DNA from: Hydrogenophaga borbori
GTDB taxonomy: Bacteria; Pseudomonadota; Gammaproteobacteria; Burkholderiales; Burkholderiaceae_C
Reading direction: 5' to 3'
Length of the DNA stretch: 64,000 bases
Assembly: GCF_003417535.1 (NCBI RefSeq)
Contig: NZ_QVLS01000005.1
Location: forward strand, 131,501-195,500
In this document: positions 44,136 to 52,968 of the stretch, piece after piece
Layout of the letters: each line of letters starts with the position of its first letter
Position numbering within the stretch: the first letter of the stretch is position 1
Program-made: the position numbers and the translations under genes
Notes under the pieces: generated by a model
Databases searched by the model: none
The model's input: the letters and a program-made list of their open reading frames with translations, nothing else
What the model was told of the DNA's origin: nothing

Positions 44136-44843
44136 TCACGCCGCCGCGCCCGTCGTGATGAGACCCTCGACGTGGGCGCGCTGCGCATCCAACTCCTGGG
44201 CCGTGCCGGACCAGGCGACCTGGCCGTGGTCCAGCACGTACTGACGGTGGGCCAGCTTCATCGGCACCTTGAGGTTCTGTTCCACCAGCACGATGCCGGT
44301 GCCCTGGCGATGGACCTCGCTGAACACCCGGACCAGCTGGGCTACGATGACCGGCGCCAGCCCCTCGGTGGGTTCGTCGAGCAGCAGCATGCGCGGGTTG
44401 CCCAGCAGGGCGCGCCCGATCGACAGCATCTGCTGCTCGCCGCCGGAAAGCTGGTCACCGCCAAAGTTCAGCCGCTCCCGCAACCGCGGGAACACGTCCA
44501 GCACCCGATCGAGGGTCCAGTGCCCCGGCTGGTGGGCCAGCGCGCCCATCTTCAGGTTCTCCAGCACCGAAAGGTTGGGGAAGATGCGGCGCGTGTCCGG
44601 CACCAGCGCCACGCCGAGCTTGGCGATGGCTTCCACGCCCAGGCCCGAAATGTCCTGCTCACCCAGCAGGCGCCGGCCGGCCACCAGCGGCATCAGGCCG
44701 ATCAGGGCTTTCAGCAAGGTGGTCTTGCCCGCGCCGTTGCGCCCGACGATGGCGACGATCTCATGAAAATCGATCCGCACTGAGATTTCTTCCAGCGCCA
44801 GGGCCTGGCCGTACTTGATACTGGCTTTTTCGAGTTCGATCAC
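44136..44843 (-). CDS. livF: LIV-type ABC transporter ATP-binding protein LivF
   Basis: 235-residue ATPase of a branched-chain-amino-acid-type (HAAT) importer. Walker A GRNGAGKTT, signature LSGGEQQML, Walker B MLLLDEPTEGL, and the LivF-specific VPDTRRIFPNLSVLENL. GTG 44843 overlaps the livG stop codon (GTGA), which fixes the start. Within this operon the transporter likely imports the organic acid activated by the downstream CoA ligase rather than an amino acid. Confidence 0.9.
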   Translation of the reverse strand: MIELEKASIKYGQALALEEISVRIDFHEIVAIVGRNGAGKTTLLKALIGLMPLVAGRRLLGEQDISGLGVEAIAKLGVALVPDTRRIFPNLSVLENLKMGALAHQPGHWTLDRVLDVFPRLRERLNFGGDQLSGGEQQMLSIGRALLGNPRMLLLDEPTEGLAPVIVAQLVRVFSEVHRQGTGIVLVEQNLKVPMKLAHRQYVLDHGQVAWSGTAQELDAQRAHVEGLITTGAAA

Positions 44844-45592
44844 TGCGCGTCCTCCCCGAGGTAAATCGAGCGCACCGATTCGTTCCGGCGGATAGCCTCG
44901 GGAGAGCCGCACGCAATGACCGAGCCGTTGCTCATGACCACAATTTCGTGGGAAAGCGACATCACCACGTCCATGTTGTGCTCGATCAGCAGCACCGTCC
45001 TCCCCTGCGCGGCCTTACGGATCAGGGCCAGTGCGGCCTGGATCTCATGGTGGCCGATGCCGGCCAGTGGCTCGTCCAGCAGCAGGATTTTGGGGTCGGG
45101 CAGCAGGGTCACGCCCAGCTCCAGCGAGCGCTGCAGGCCGTAGGGCAGCGTACCCGCGATGTCGTCGCGGTGGGCCGTCAGCCCCGTCAGCTCCAAAATG
45201 GCATCCAGTTGCTCGCGGAATTGCCGGTCAAAGTGGCGGCTCATCCAAAAGGGCTGGAACCCCGGCCTGCGCGACTGAGCCGCGACCATCAGGTTCTCCG
45301 CCACCGTCATCTCGCCGAAGATCTTGATGATCTGGAAGCTGCGCCCGATGCCCATGCGGGCCCGCTCGTGGGCTGGGCGCTGGCTGATGTCCCGGCCGCC
45401 GCAGTAAACCTTGCCGGAATGGCGCATCTGCCGCCCGGCGAGCACATTCAGCAGCGTCGTCTTGCCCGCGCCGTTGGGCCCGATCAGGCCGTAGATGCGG
45501 CCCTCCTGGAACTCATGGCTGACGTCGTTGACCGCCTTCAGGGCGCCGTAGCTGACGGTCACGCCCTCGCATCGCAGTGCCGCCTGGCTCAT
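44840..45592 (-). CDS. livG: LIV-type ABC transporter ATP-binding protein LivG
   Basis: 250 residues: Walker A GPNGAGKTT, LivG-typical GIGRSFQIIKIFGEMTVAENL, then Walker B ILLLDEPLAGI. The signature motif is degenerate (LPYGLQRSLEL in place of LSGGQ), as is normal for LivG. ATG at 45590-45592 overlaps the livM stop by 4 nt. Pairs with LivF on the LivM/LivH channel. Confidence 0.9.
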   Translation of the reverse strand: MSQAALRCEGVTVSYGALKAVNDVSHEFQEGRIYGLIGPNGAGKTTLLNVLAGRQMRHSGKVYCGGRDISQRPAHERARMGIGRSFQIIKIFGEMTVAENLMVAAQSRRPGFQPFWMSRHFDRQFREQLDAILELTGLTAHRDDIAGTLPYGLQRSLELGVTLLPDPKILLLDEPLAGIGHHEIQAALALIRKAAQGRTVLLIEHNMDVVMSLSHEIVVMSNGSVIACGSPEAIRRNESVRSIYLGEDAQ

Positions 45593-46557
45593 CGGGGACT
45601 TCTCCGCCGGTTCTTCTGGTACACCGCAAAGCCCTTCTCCAGTTCGCCGACGATGCCCCGCGGGAAGAATATGGTCGTGAGGATGAACACCAGGCCCAGC
45701 ACGCCGTACCAGTACTCGGTCCAACTGCTCAGCCACTCCTTGAGCACCTCGAAGGCGATCACGCCGACAGTGGCGCCCCATAGCGAGCCGGAGCCGCCCA
45801 GCAGGGTCATGATGATCACGTCCCCAGAGGTCGTCCAGTGCAGCATCTGCGGGTTCATGTACATCAGCAGCGAGGCCAGCAGAGCCCCCGCCAGGCCGCT
45901 CAGGCCACCCGAGATCACGAAGGTGATCTGCTTGTATCGATTGACGTTGAAGCCCAGTTGGTCGGCGCGGGTCTCGTTGCCGCGGATCGCCGCGATCACG
46001 CGGCCGAACGGCGAGCTGCGCAGCGAGATCACCGCCAACATGACTAGGGCATACACGCCCAGCACGAACCAGTAGTAGTGGACGGGGTCGTAGAAGTCGA
46101 TGCCCAGGAAACCCGGCCGCTCCACGCCCGAGATGCCGTCCGACCCGCCGGTGAAGCCGCGCAGCTTGCTGTCCGCCAGGATGAAGATCAACTGGGACAA
46201 CGCCAGGGTCACCAGCGCGAAGAAAATGCCGGACACCCGCAGCGCAAAGAAGCTGAACAGCAAGGCGAACGCGGCCCCCACGATGATGGCCAGGCCGACG
46301 CCAGCGGAGAAGGGCAACCCGTACTTCTGCGTCGCCAGGGCCACGGCATAGCCGCCCACCCCGAGGAAGGTGGCGTGCCCGAACGACACCATGCCCAGCG
46401 CGCCGAAGACGAAGTCAAAGCCGACGGCGAAGATCGCCCAGATGGCCGCCAGGGTGACCAGTTGGATCAGCGCCTCCCCTGGGTGAAGGAAGGGCAGCAA
46501 GATGCCCGCCGCGGCCAGCAGCAGGCCAAAGCAGATGTCGAATCTGGTGAGTTTCAT
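45589..46557 (-). CDS. livM: LIV-type ABC transporter permease LivM
   Basis: 322-residue inner-membrane permease with about nine hydrophobic helices and the family landmarks LVTLAAIWAIFAVGFDFVFGALGMVSFGHATFLGVGGY, here split over ~32-70, and RVIAAIRGNETRADQLGFNV, the cytoplasmic coupling loop. The C-terminus ends FFPRGIVGELEKGF. ATG 46557 overlaps the livH stop by 4 nt, and its own stop overlaps the livG start, so livHMGF is one tightly coupled unit. Confidence 0.9.
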   Translation of the reverse strand: MKLTRFDICFGLLLAAAGILLPFLHPGEALIQLVTLAAIWAIFAVGFDFVFGALGMVSFGHATFLGVGGYAVALATQKYGLPFSAGVGLAIIVGAAFALLFSFFALRVSGIFFALVTLALSQLIFILADSKLRGFTGGSDGISGVERPGFLGIDFYDPVHYYWFVLGVYALVMLAVISLRSSPFGRVIAAIRGNETRADQLGFNVNRYKQITFVISGGLSGLAGALLASLLMYMNPQMLHWTTSGDVIIMTLLGGSGSLWGATVGVIAFEVLKEWLSSWTEYWYGVLGLVFILTTIFFPRGIVGELEKGFAVYQKNRRRSPR

Positions 46558-47411
46558 GCCGTCCTCGCCGTCCGGTAGAACAGGCCCTGCGGCCGCGTCA
46601 AAAGGGTGCCAATCAGCAGCACGAAGGTCATGATGTCCACCCAGCCGGGCAGGTACACATAGCCCAGCGCACGCACCATGCCGATCAGCATGGACGCGGC
46701 AATCGCCCCCCGGATGTTCCCGAGGCCGCCCAGGATCACGACGATGAAGCAGTCGATGATGGTGTTGGTCGCCATGCCCAATTCGATGGGGAACAGCGGC
46801 GCAGCAATTGCGCCCGCCAAGCCCGACAGGCCACAACCTGTGGCGAAGACCGCCATGCGGATCGTGCCCACCGGCAGGCCCAGGATGCGCACCATTTCCG
46901 CGTCGCTGCTGGCGGCCCGCACGAGCATGCCGAAGGTGCTTTTCTCCAGCACCAGGTACAGGCCCGCCGAGACAAGTGCGCCGAACCCGATCACGAACAG
47001 CCGGTACATCGGGATCGTGCTGCCCAGCATGTCCACGGTGCCGTTCCACAGCTGCGGAATCGCTACTTCCTGGTAGCCAGGACCCCAGACGAATCGCACC
47101 AGGTCGCTCAGGATCAGGATCAGACCGAAGGTCAGGATCAACTGGTAGAAGTGCGGGCGCTCGTAGAGCGGGCGCAGCGTCAGCTTCTCGATCACCGCGC
47201 CCGCCAGCGCGGTGAAGAACGTGGCAGCCAGCACCCCCATGAGAAACGAGCCCGTTCGCCGCCCCGTTTCATACGAGACGTAGGCGCCCAACATGTAGAT
47301 GGCACCGTGGGCGAAGTTGATCACGCCCAGCATGCCGAAGATGAGCGTCAGACCCGCCGCCAACAGGAAGAGCAGCATGCCCAGGCTCAAGCCAATCACG
47401 ATAGTTGACAT
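46554..47411 (-). CDS. livH: LIV-type ABC transporter permease LivH
   Basis: 285-residue permease. Family motifs: FLLAAGLTLIFGMLGVINFAHG near the N-terminus, FGMLVRAASSDAEMVRILGL (coupling loop) and GAIAAPLFPIELGM, with about eight hydrophobic helices. It follows the substrate-binding protein gene after a 48-bp gap that contains a strong hairpin, a common layout that lets the binding protein be made in excess. Confidence 0.9.
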   Translation of the reverse strand: MSTIVIGLSLGMLLFLLAAGLTLIFGMLGVINFAHGAIYMLGAYVSYETGRRTGSFLMGVLAATFFTALAGAVIEKLTLRPLYERPHFYQLILTFGLILILSDLVRFVWGPGYQEVAIPQLWNGTVDMLGSTIPMYRLFVIGFGALVSAGLYLVLEKSTFGMLVRAASSDAEMVRILGLPVGTIRMAVFATGCGLSGLAGAIAAPLFPIELGMATNTIIDCFIVVILGGLGNIRGAIAASMLIGMVRALGYVYLPGWVDIMTFVLLIGTLLTRPQGLFYRTARTA

Positions 47412-47435
47412 AGTGATTCACCAAGTGCGGGGGGC

Positions 47436-47450
47436 CGGGGCGGCGCCCCG
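47436..47450 (-). other. Intercistronic hairpin between the binding protein and livH
   Basis: Stem CGGGGC/GCCCCG with a 3-nt GGC loop and no T run. It probably stabilises the upstream message for the binding protein or partly attenuates read-through into livHMGF. Confidence 0.45.
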
Positions 47451-47459
47451 CAACAGCCC

Positions 47460-48656
47460 TCAGCTCTTGCAGGCCTCGAACAGCTTCTCTTCGGGGAAGA
47501 CCTTGGTGATTTTCATCGTCAGGAGGGGGGCCGGCGGGGTGCCCTGCACCACCTCGCCCCAGAAGCCCGGCTGCAAGGCCTGGTGGTCGCAGGCGCGCAT
47601 GGTCTTCTTGCCCTCCACGGAGTTCTCGCGGACGCTGGTGGCGAAGGCGTCCACCCACTTTTCCTTGTCCCAGGAGCCAGTCTTTTCCACCGTGTCCAGC
47701 CACCAGGCCATGCCGTCGTAGGCTTCCCCGGCCGTCATGCTGGGAGAGACGCCGAACTTCTTGCGGTAGGCTTCGACGAACTTGCGGTTGGCGGCGGTGT
47801 CGATGGTGTGGTCATAGCGCAAGCCGGAATTGACGCCCAGCGAGGCCGGCCCAGCGGCCGCTGCCATGGTTTCATCGGCAACCACAGGTCCGAAAAGCAC
47901 CTTGCTCTTGCCCAGGTTCACCTGGCCCGCCTGTTTGAGTAGGGTGACCACGTCCGAACCCGTCAGCATCAGCAGCACGCCGTCGGCGTCGGACTTGGCG
48001 ATCTTGTCCACGATCGACGAGTAGTCGCGGTTGCCCAGGGGCGGAAAGTCCTCGCCCACGATCTGTACACCGGTGGACCCGACCTGGCTCTTGATCCACT
48101 CATAGCCGTCGCGGGTGGCTTGGTAATCGGCGGTGACGGCGTAGATCTTCTTGAGCTTCTTGTCCTGCATGTACACCAGCGCCATGCGGTTTTCCATGCC
48201 CAGGTTGTTCGACGTGCGGAAGGTGTAGCGGGAGCCGCCAGGCACGGTGATTTTGTCGTCCGCCGAAATGGTGACGAGGTGGGGAACCTTGCGCTGCTTG
48301 GTCAGGTTCATGACGGCGAGCGTGGAGGCGGAGCTGAGCGCGCCGAAGATCATGTGCGAGCCCTCGGAGATCAGCTTGGTGGCCTTCTGCACGGCCGGCT
48401 GGGGCTTGGTCTCATCGTCCTCCCAGGTGATTTCGATGGGGACGCCCAGCACCTTGCCACCGCGCTCCTCGACAGCGACCTGCGCGCCTCGACGCATGTC
48501 CTCGCCCAGCAGCCCGTAGGGGCCGGACAGCGACAGCACGCCACCGATCTTGAACTTTTCCGGCTTGGTCTGGGCGTACCCGTTGGACACCAACCCCATG
48601 GCCGCCGCCGCGGCGACCACCATGCTCTTCTTGAACCATTTCGCAACGCTACCCAT
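47460..48656 (-). CDS. LIV-type ABC transporter substrate-binding protein
   Basis: 398 residues: signal peptide with MVVAAAAAMGLVSNGYAQ (cleavage after AQA-type site), then a type-I periplasmic binding fold with IGGVLSLSGPYGLLGEDMRRGAQVA-type opening, VPIEITWEDDETKPQPAVQKA and the DYSSIVDKI and FVEAYRKKFG segments of the HAAT family. ATG 48656 was chosen because the signal peptide starts there. It should be the most abundant product of the operon. The ligand is not predictable. Confidence 0.88.
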   Translation of the reverse strand: MGSVAKWFKKSMVVAAAAAMGLVSNGYAQTKPEKFKIGGVLSLSGPYGLLGEDMRRGAQVAVEERGGKVLGVPIEITWEDDETKPQPAVQKATKLISEGSHMIFGALSSASTLAVMNLTKQRKVPHLVTISADDKITVPGGSRYTFRTSNNLGMENRMALVYMQDKKLKKIYAVTADYQATRDGYEWIKSQVGSTGVQIVGEDFPPLGNRDYSSIVDKIAKSDADGVLLMLTGSDVVTLLKQAGQVNLGKSKVLFGPVVADETMAAAAGPASLGVNSGLRYDHTIDTAANRKFVEAYRKKFGVSPSMTAGEAYDGMAWWLDTVEKTGSWDKEKWVDAFATSVRENSVEGKKTMRACDHQALQPGFWGEVVQGTPPAPLLTMKITKVFPEEKLFEACKS

Positions 48657-48693
48657 GATCTGTCTCCTGTCGTTGGTCACCATGAATTCCAGG

Positions 48694-48963
48694 TCAGCCG
48701 ATGCCGGCGAAAATGCCGCCATCAACCATGATTTCAGCGGAAGTGACGTACTTGGATTCGTCACTCGCCAGCCACAGGGCCGTGTAGGCCACGTCCCATG
48801 CCTCTCCCATGCGGCCCATGGGACGCTGCCGGTCCCGCTTGGCCAGCGTTTCTTCCAGCGAGGCCTCCTGATATCCGTCCGCCAAGGCCAGTGAAGGTTG
48901 CCGAACCATGGGCGTATTCATCAGGTCGGGCATCAGCACGTTCGAGCGGATGCCTCGCTCAGC
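48694..48963 (-). pseudogene. C-terminal fragment of an SDR-family dehydrogenase
   Basis: An open frame of about 90 codons reads AERGIRSNVLMPDLMNTPMV, a helical linker, then RMGEAWDVAYTALWLASDES and KYVTSAEIMVDGG: exactly the last third of an SDR enzyme. The cofactor site and the catalytic Tyr-Lys are absent. The SDR-like part begins right at the end of the thiolase gene, so a deletion fused the two neighbours. A GTG/ATG start inside it could yield a peptide but not an enzyme. Confidence 0.8.
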
Positions 48964-50146
48964 CTGCGCGCCCGTACAGGGTTACCACGGTGACGCCACC
49001 CAGGCCCGCGTTGTGCTGCAGGGCGAATCGCGCACCCTCAACCTGGCGTTCTTCGGCGCTACCGCGGATCTGGTGGGTCAGCTCGTAACACTGCGCCAGG
49101 CCGGTCGCGCCCAGCGGATGGCCTTTGGACAGCAACCCGCCCGAGGGGTTGACGACGACCGCGCCGCCATAGGTGTTGCCGTTGGCCTCGACGAAGGCCT
49201 GGGCCTCTCCGACGGGGCAGAACCCCAAGCCCTCGTAGCTGAGCAGCTCGTTCTGCGCGAAGCAGTCGTGCAGTTCGCACACGTCGATGTCCTGCGGCCC
49301 CACGCCCGCCGCCTTGTAGACCTGGTGGGCGGCCTCGCGCGTCATGTCGAAGCCCACGACGGAAATCCCCGACTTCTCGTCGAACGTGCCGGGACGGTCG
49401 GACACCAGCGACTGCGCCAGCACCTGGACGTTGGTGCCCAGCCCCATCTTCTGCGCGAACTTCTTGCTGACAAATACCGCCGCCGCGGCGCCGCAGGTTG
49501 GCGGGCAGGCCATCAGGCGGGTCATGGTGCCGGGCACCAGGGACGAGCTAGCCATCACTTCTTCCTCCGTCACCTCCTTGCGGAACAGCGCCAGCGGATT
49601 GCGCGCGGCATGGCGGCTCGCCTTGGCGCGGATCTTGGCGAAGGTTTCCAGCGAGGTGCCGTACCGGTCCATGTGCTCGCGGCCCGCCGCGGCGAAGTAG
49701 CGGATCGCCATGGGCAGCTCCGGATGGCCGAACACTTCGTCCATGACCCCGTTGAAGCGATCAAGCGGGTCGGGCCGGTCATCCCAATAGTTCTTCAGGG
49801 CACCGGAAGGCATCTGCTCGAAGCCCACCGCGAGGGCGCAGTCGACCGAGCCGTTGGCCACTGCCTTGCGCGCCAGGTACAGCGCAGTGGAGCCGGAGGC
49901 GCAATTGTTGTTGACGTTGATCACCGGCACGCCGGTCATGCCGACTTCATAGACAGCGCGCTGGCCGCTGGCCGAGTCGCCATAGACATAACCCGCATAG
50001 ACGTCCTGCACGTCGGAGTAGGCGAGGCCGGCGTCCTGCAGCGCCTGGCGGATCGCCTGCGCGGCCATTTCCGGATACGGCAGGTTGTCTCCGGGTTTCT
50101 TGAAAGGGGTCATGCCGACACCGGCGACGAGAACGGGTTCTGACAT
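48959..50146 (-). CDS. SCP-x-type thiolase / acetyl-CoA acetyltransferase-like protein
   Basis: 395 residues. Thiolase fold with nucleophile Cys82 in NNCASGSTAL, CELHDCFAQNE, GGLLSKGHPLGATG with the catalytic His, and a C-terminal ALQHNAGLGG in place of the classical CxGGG, as in SCP-2 thiolases and lipid-transfer-like proteins. It should cleave a 3-ketoacyl-CoA with a branched or cyclic acyl group. ATG 50146 follows a GGAGG site at 7 bp. First gene of the minus-strand catabolic operon, divergent from the TetR gene; the GGTACC array lies between. Confidence 0.87.
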   Translation of the reverse strand: MSEPVLVAGVGMTPFKKPGDNLPYPEMAAQAIRQALQDAGLAYSDVQDVYAGYVYGDSASGQRAVYEVGMTGVPVINVNNNCASGSTALYLARKAVANGSVDCALAVGFEQMPSGALKNYWDDRPDPLDRFNGVMDEVFGHPELPMAIRYFAAAGREHMDRYGTSLETFAKIRAKASRHAARNPLALFRKEVTEEEVMASSSLVPGTMTRLMACPPTCGAAAAVFVSKKFAQKMGLGTNVQVLAQSLVSDRPGTFDEKSGISVVGFDMTREAAHQVYKAAGVGPQDIDVCELHDCFAQNELLSYEGLGFCPVGEAQAFVEANGNTYGGAVVVNPSGGLLSKGHPLGATGLAQCYELTHQIRGSAEERQVEGARFALQHNAGLGGVTVVTLYGRAG

Positions 50147-50255
50147 TGCGATACCTCCGGGTTGATTCATCAAAACGTACGTTGAATCGAAGCGCACCGC
50201 ACAATCCGCATGCTGTCCGCAACAGCGGGAAGGACGTTGTGCATGCTTTTCAGTG

Positions 50256-50324
50256 GGTACTATTTCGCATAAATTGGTACCATTAGATGCCCTTCATCGG
50301 TACCATGTCAAATGATTTGGTACC
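50256..50324. promoter_or_regulatory. GGTACC operator array between the thiolase and TetR genes
   Basis: Palindromic core GGTACC at 50276-50281, 50299-50304 and 50319-50324, and a variant GGTACT at 50256-50261; steps of 20, 23 and 20 bp, that is about two helical turns each. The core is usually flanked by A/T. A TetR dimer binding each site cooperatively would control both divergent units. Confidence 0.65.
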
Positions 50325-50347
50325 GAATTTGACTGGTGAAAACCCTT

Positions 50348-51043
50348 ATGAGAAAGAATCTCACCGACGACGACTTCATGGATGCGTTGACCGATCTGCT
50401 GCTCGCGGAGGGCATCAACGGCCTGACGGTGGGCGAGATCGCCGCACGGCTGCACTGTTCGCGGCGGCGCCTCTACGACGTTGCGCAGACGAAGGAAGAG
50501 ATCTTCTGCGCGGCGGCTGAGCACTTCTTCAACCGCATCCTGGGCCAGAGCGAAGCGCTGGTCGGCCGTGAGCAGGATCTGACAGCGGCGCTCGCCGCCT
50601 ACCTCAACGTAGGTGTTCAGGCGGCCGGCCGGATCGGCGTCCAGTTCCTGAAGGATCTGGAATACTCCGCGACCGCCAGGAGCATCTTCGACCGCTACCA
50701 ACAGGCGCGCACCATGAGGCTGTCCCAACTGATCGACGAGGGAGTGCAGCAGGGCGTGTTCGCGCCCTGCCACGGGTTGGTGGTGTCCGAACTCATCCTG
50801 GGCGCCGCGCTGAGGCTGCGCCGCCCGGCCTTCCTCGCCCAGGCCAACCTGACCATCGAGGAGGCCTTTCAGGAGTTCTACCGGGTATTGCTGGGTGGAC
50901 TTCTGATCGACTCAGCCACTCCGAAAGTGACTCAGGATGGCACGCGGACAGGCCGGACTACCGCGCGGCGCACATTCGCAAAGAAAGATGTTGGTGCTGA
51001 CGAGGTCGGCGCGATGTTGATGGCCGCCTGGAACCGCGATTAG
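50348..51043 (+). CDS. TetR-family transcriptional regulator
   Basis: 231 residues. HTH at ~10-50 (GINGLTVGEIAARLHCSRRRLYDVA) and an alpha-helical ligand domain (SATARSIFDRYQQARTMRLSQLI, GAALRLRRPAFL). The last ~35 residues are a charged, probably disordered tail. ATG 50348 is used; the upstream GTG at 50336 is in frame but lacks a better ribosome-binding site. It is divergent from the thiolase-transporter operon and probably represses it through the GGTACC sites; the acyl-CoA intermediate is the likely inducer by analogy with other catabolic TetR proteins. Confidence 0.87.
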   Translation: MRKNLTDDDFMDALTDLLLAEGINGLTVGEIAARLHCSRRRLYDVAQTKEEIFCAAAEHFFNRILGQSEALVGREQDLTAALAAYLNVGVQAAGRIGVQFLKDLEYSATARSIFDRYQQARTMRLSQLIDEGVQQGVFAPCHGLVVSELILGAALRLRRPAFLAQANLTIEEAFQEFYRVLLGGLLIDSATPKVTQDGTRTGRTTARRTFAKKDVGADEVGAMLMAAWNRD

Positions 51044-51160
51044 TACTACAGCCGTAGCGATATCCGCTGCGGTGATGGTCTTCGAGAAGCAGGCGTTCAT
51101 ACCCGTCTGCAGATCTTCGGACGTCGTAGCCGTTCTGATCGTTCATCGTCTGCTCATCTT

Positions 51161-52945
51161 TCAGAGCTGGTCGTCCGACAATGCCAACGTGCTGGCCGCT
51201 CCATTGATCACGATGTCGCGCAGCGCGGAAGCCTCCACTAGGACGTGCGTCGCGTAGTGACTGGCCGTGATGCGCTTGGCACTCAGGAAGCCCGCATCGC
51301 CAGCGCCCGCCGCCAGTTGCGCCGTCGCGGCCTCAGCCATGCGCGCCGACAGCCAGCCCCCGATCACGGTGCCCGCCAGTCGAAGGAAGGGTACTGCGCC
51401 TGCGGCACAATCCTGCGACTGCGCATCACTGTGGACGAGCAGCCAATCAGCGCTTTCCTCCAGGGCATGAGCTGTTTTCATCAGCGCATCCCCGATTGGC
51501 TCGAGTTCCGGGTCGCGCGCATCCATCAGCCGGCGCGCATCGCTGTCGATACGAGCCAGTAACGCCTTCAGCGTGCGCCCACCCTCGCGCGCCAGCTTGC
51601 GGCCAATCAGGTCGTTGGCCTGGATGCCCGTGGTGCCTTCATAGATCGTCGTGATGCGGGCGTCGCGGAAGTACTGCGCAGCACCGGTTTCCTCGACGTA
51701 GCCCATGCCGCCATGGATCTGCACGCCGTCGGAGGTGATGCCCTGCGCGCTGTCAGTGCACCAGCCTTTGACCACTGGCGTCAGCAGGCCGACAAGGGCC
51801 TGTGCCTGCGCGCGCTCCTGGGTGTCGGGGTGACCGGCGGCACGGTCCATCTGGCCGGCGCAGAAATAGGCCAGCGCGCGCATCGCCTCGGTTCGCGCCT
51901 TCATGTCCATCAGCATGCGCCGCACGTCGGGGTGGCCGGCGATGGTGCCGCTGACGGCCAGCGCCGGCTTGCCCTGCACGCGCTCGAGCGCATAGGCCCG
52001 AGCATGCTGGTAGGCGCGCTCGGAAACGCCCACGCCCTCCAGCCCCACATTCAACCGCGCGTGGTTCATCATCGTGAACATGCAGGCCAGCCCCTGGTGC
52101 GGCTCACCGACGAGATAGCCGATGGCGCCCCCGCGCTCGCCGAAGCTCATGGACGCCGTGGGGCTGCCATGGATGCCCAGCTTGTGCTCGATCGAAGTGC
52201 AGGAAAGGTCATTGCGTTCACCCAGGGAGCCGTCGCCGTTGACCAGGAATTTCGGGCACAGGAACAGCGAGATGCCTTTGACGCCCGGCGGCGCATCGGG
52301 CAGGCGAGCGAGCACCAGGTGCACGATGTTCTCGGCCATGTCGTGCTCTCCCCAGGTGATGAAGATCTTGTTGCCGCTGATGCGGTAGTGATCCCCCTCG
52401 GGTACGGCGCGGCTGCGCAGCGCGGCCAGATCGGATCCGGCCTGCGGTTCGGTGAGATTCATGGTACCGGTCCAGCGACCTGCGATCATCGGCTCGAGAA
52501 AGCGCTGCTTGAGGGCGCCGCTGCCGTGGTGGGCGATCGCCTCCACGGCACCGAGCGTGAGCATCTGGCAGAGGCTGAAGGCCAGGTTGGACGACTTCCA
52601 CATCTCCAGCACGGCGGTGGACACCAGCGTCGGCAGGCCTTGGCCGCCCCATTCGGTGGAGGCCGGCATGCCGATCCAGCCGTTCTCGCAGAAGCTGGAC
52701 CAGGCTTCGCGAAATCCATCGGCAGACGTGACCTCGCCATCGTTCCAGCGCGCGCCCTGCACGTCGCCCGGACGATTCAGCGGATCCAGCACGCCAGCGG
52801 CATAGTTGGCAGCCTCCCGCAAAATTGCCTCGACCAATTCAGGCGTGGTCTCCTCATGGCCGGGCTGGGCGCAGATCGCCTCCAGGCCTCCCACTTCTTT
52901 CATCGTGAACAGCATGTCGCGCAAAGGCGCGGTGTAAACGGACAT
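51161..52945 (-). CDS. Acyl-CoA dehydrogenase, long form
   Basis: 594-residue flavoprotein of the bacterial long acyl-CoA dehydrogenase group. Motifs: AGSDLAALRS and the FITWGEHD flavin-binding strand, MNHARLNVGLEGVGVSERAYQHA, QIHGGMGYVEE, and the catalytic base Glu in TTIYEGTTGIQANDL. A C-terminal extension of ~130 residues with a Q/A/D-rich helical bundle is normal for this branch. The operon neighbours (a CoA ligase-like gene and an enoyl-CoA hydratase) place it in beta-oxidation of the unknown acid. Last gene of the three-gene minus-strand unit starting at 55028. Confidence 0.9.
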   Translation of the reverse strand: MSVYTAPLRDMLFTMKEVGGLEAICAQPGHEETTPELVEAILREAANYAAGVLDPLNRPGDVQGARWNDGEVTSADGFREAWSSFCENGWIGMPASTEWGGQGLPTLVSTAVLEMWKSSNLAFSLCQMLTLGAVEAIAHHGSGALKQRFLEPMIAGRWTGTMNLTEPQAGSDLAALRSRAVPEGDHYRISGNKIFITWGEHDMAENIVHLVLARLPDAPPGVKGISLFLCPKFLVNGDGSLGERNDLSCTSIEHKLGIHGSPTASMSFGERGGAIGYLVGEPHQGLACMFTMMNHARLNVGLEGVGVSERAYQHARAYALERVQGKPALAVSGTIAGHPDVRRMLMDMKARTEAMRALAYFCAGQMDRAAGHPDTQERAQAQALVGLLTPVVKGWCTDSAQGITSDGVQIHGGMGYVEETGAAQYFRDARITTIYEGTTGIQANDLIGRKLAREGGRTLKALLARIDSDARRLMDARDPELEPIGDALMKTAHALEESADWLLVHSDAQSQDCAAGAVPFLRLAGTVIGGWLSARMAEAATAQLAAGAGDAGFLSAKRITASHYATHVLVEASALRDIVINGAASTLALSDDQL

Positions 52946-52968
52946 CGCTTACTCCTTGTATCCCCGCA

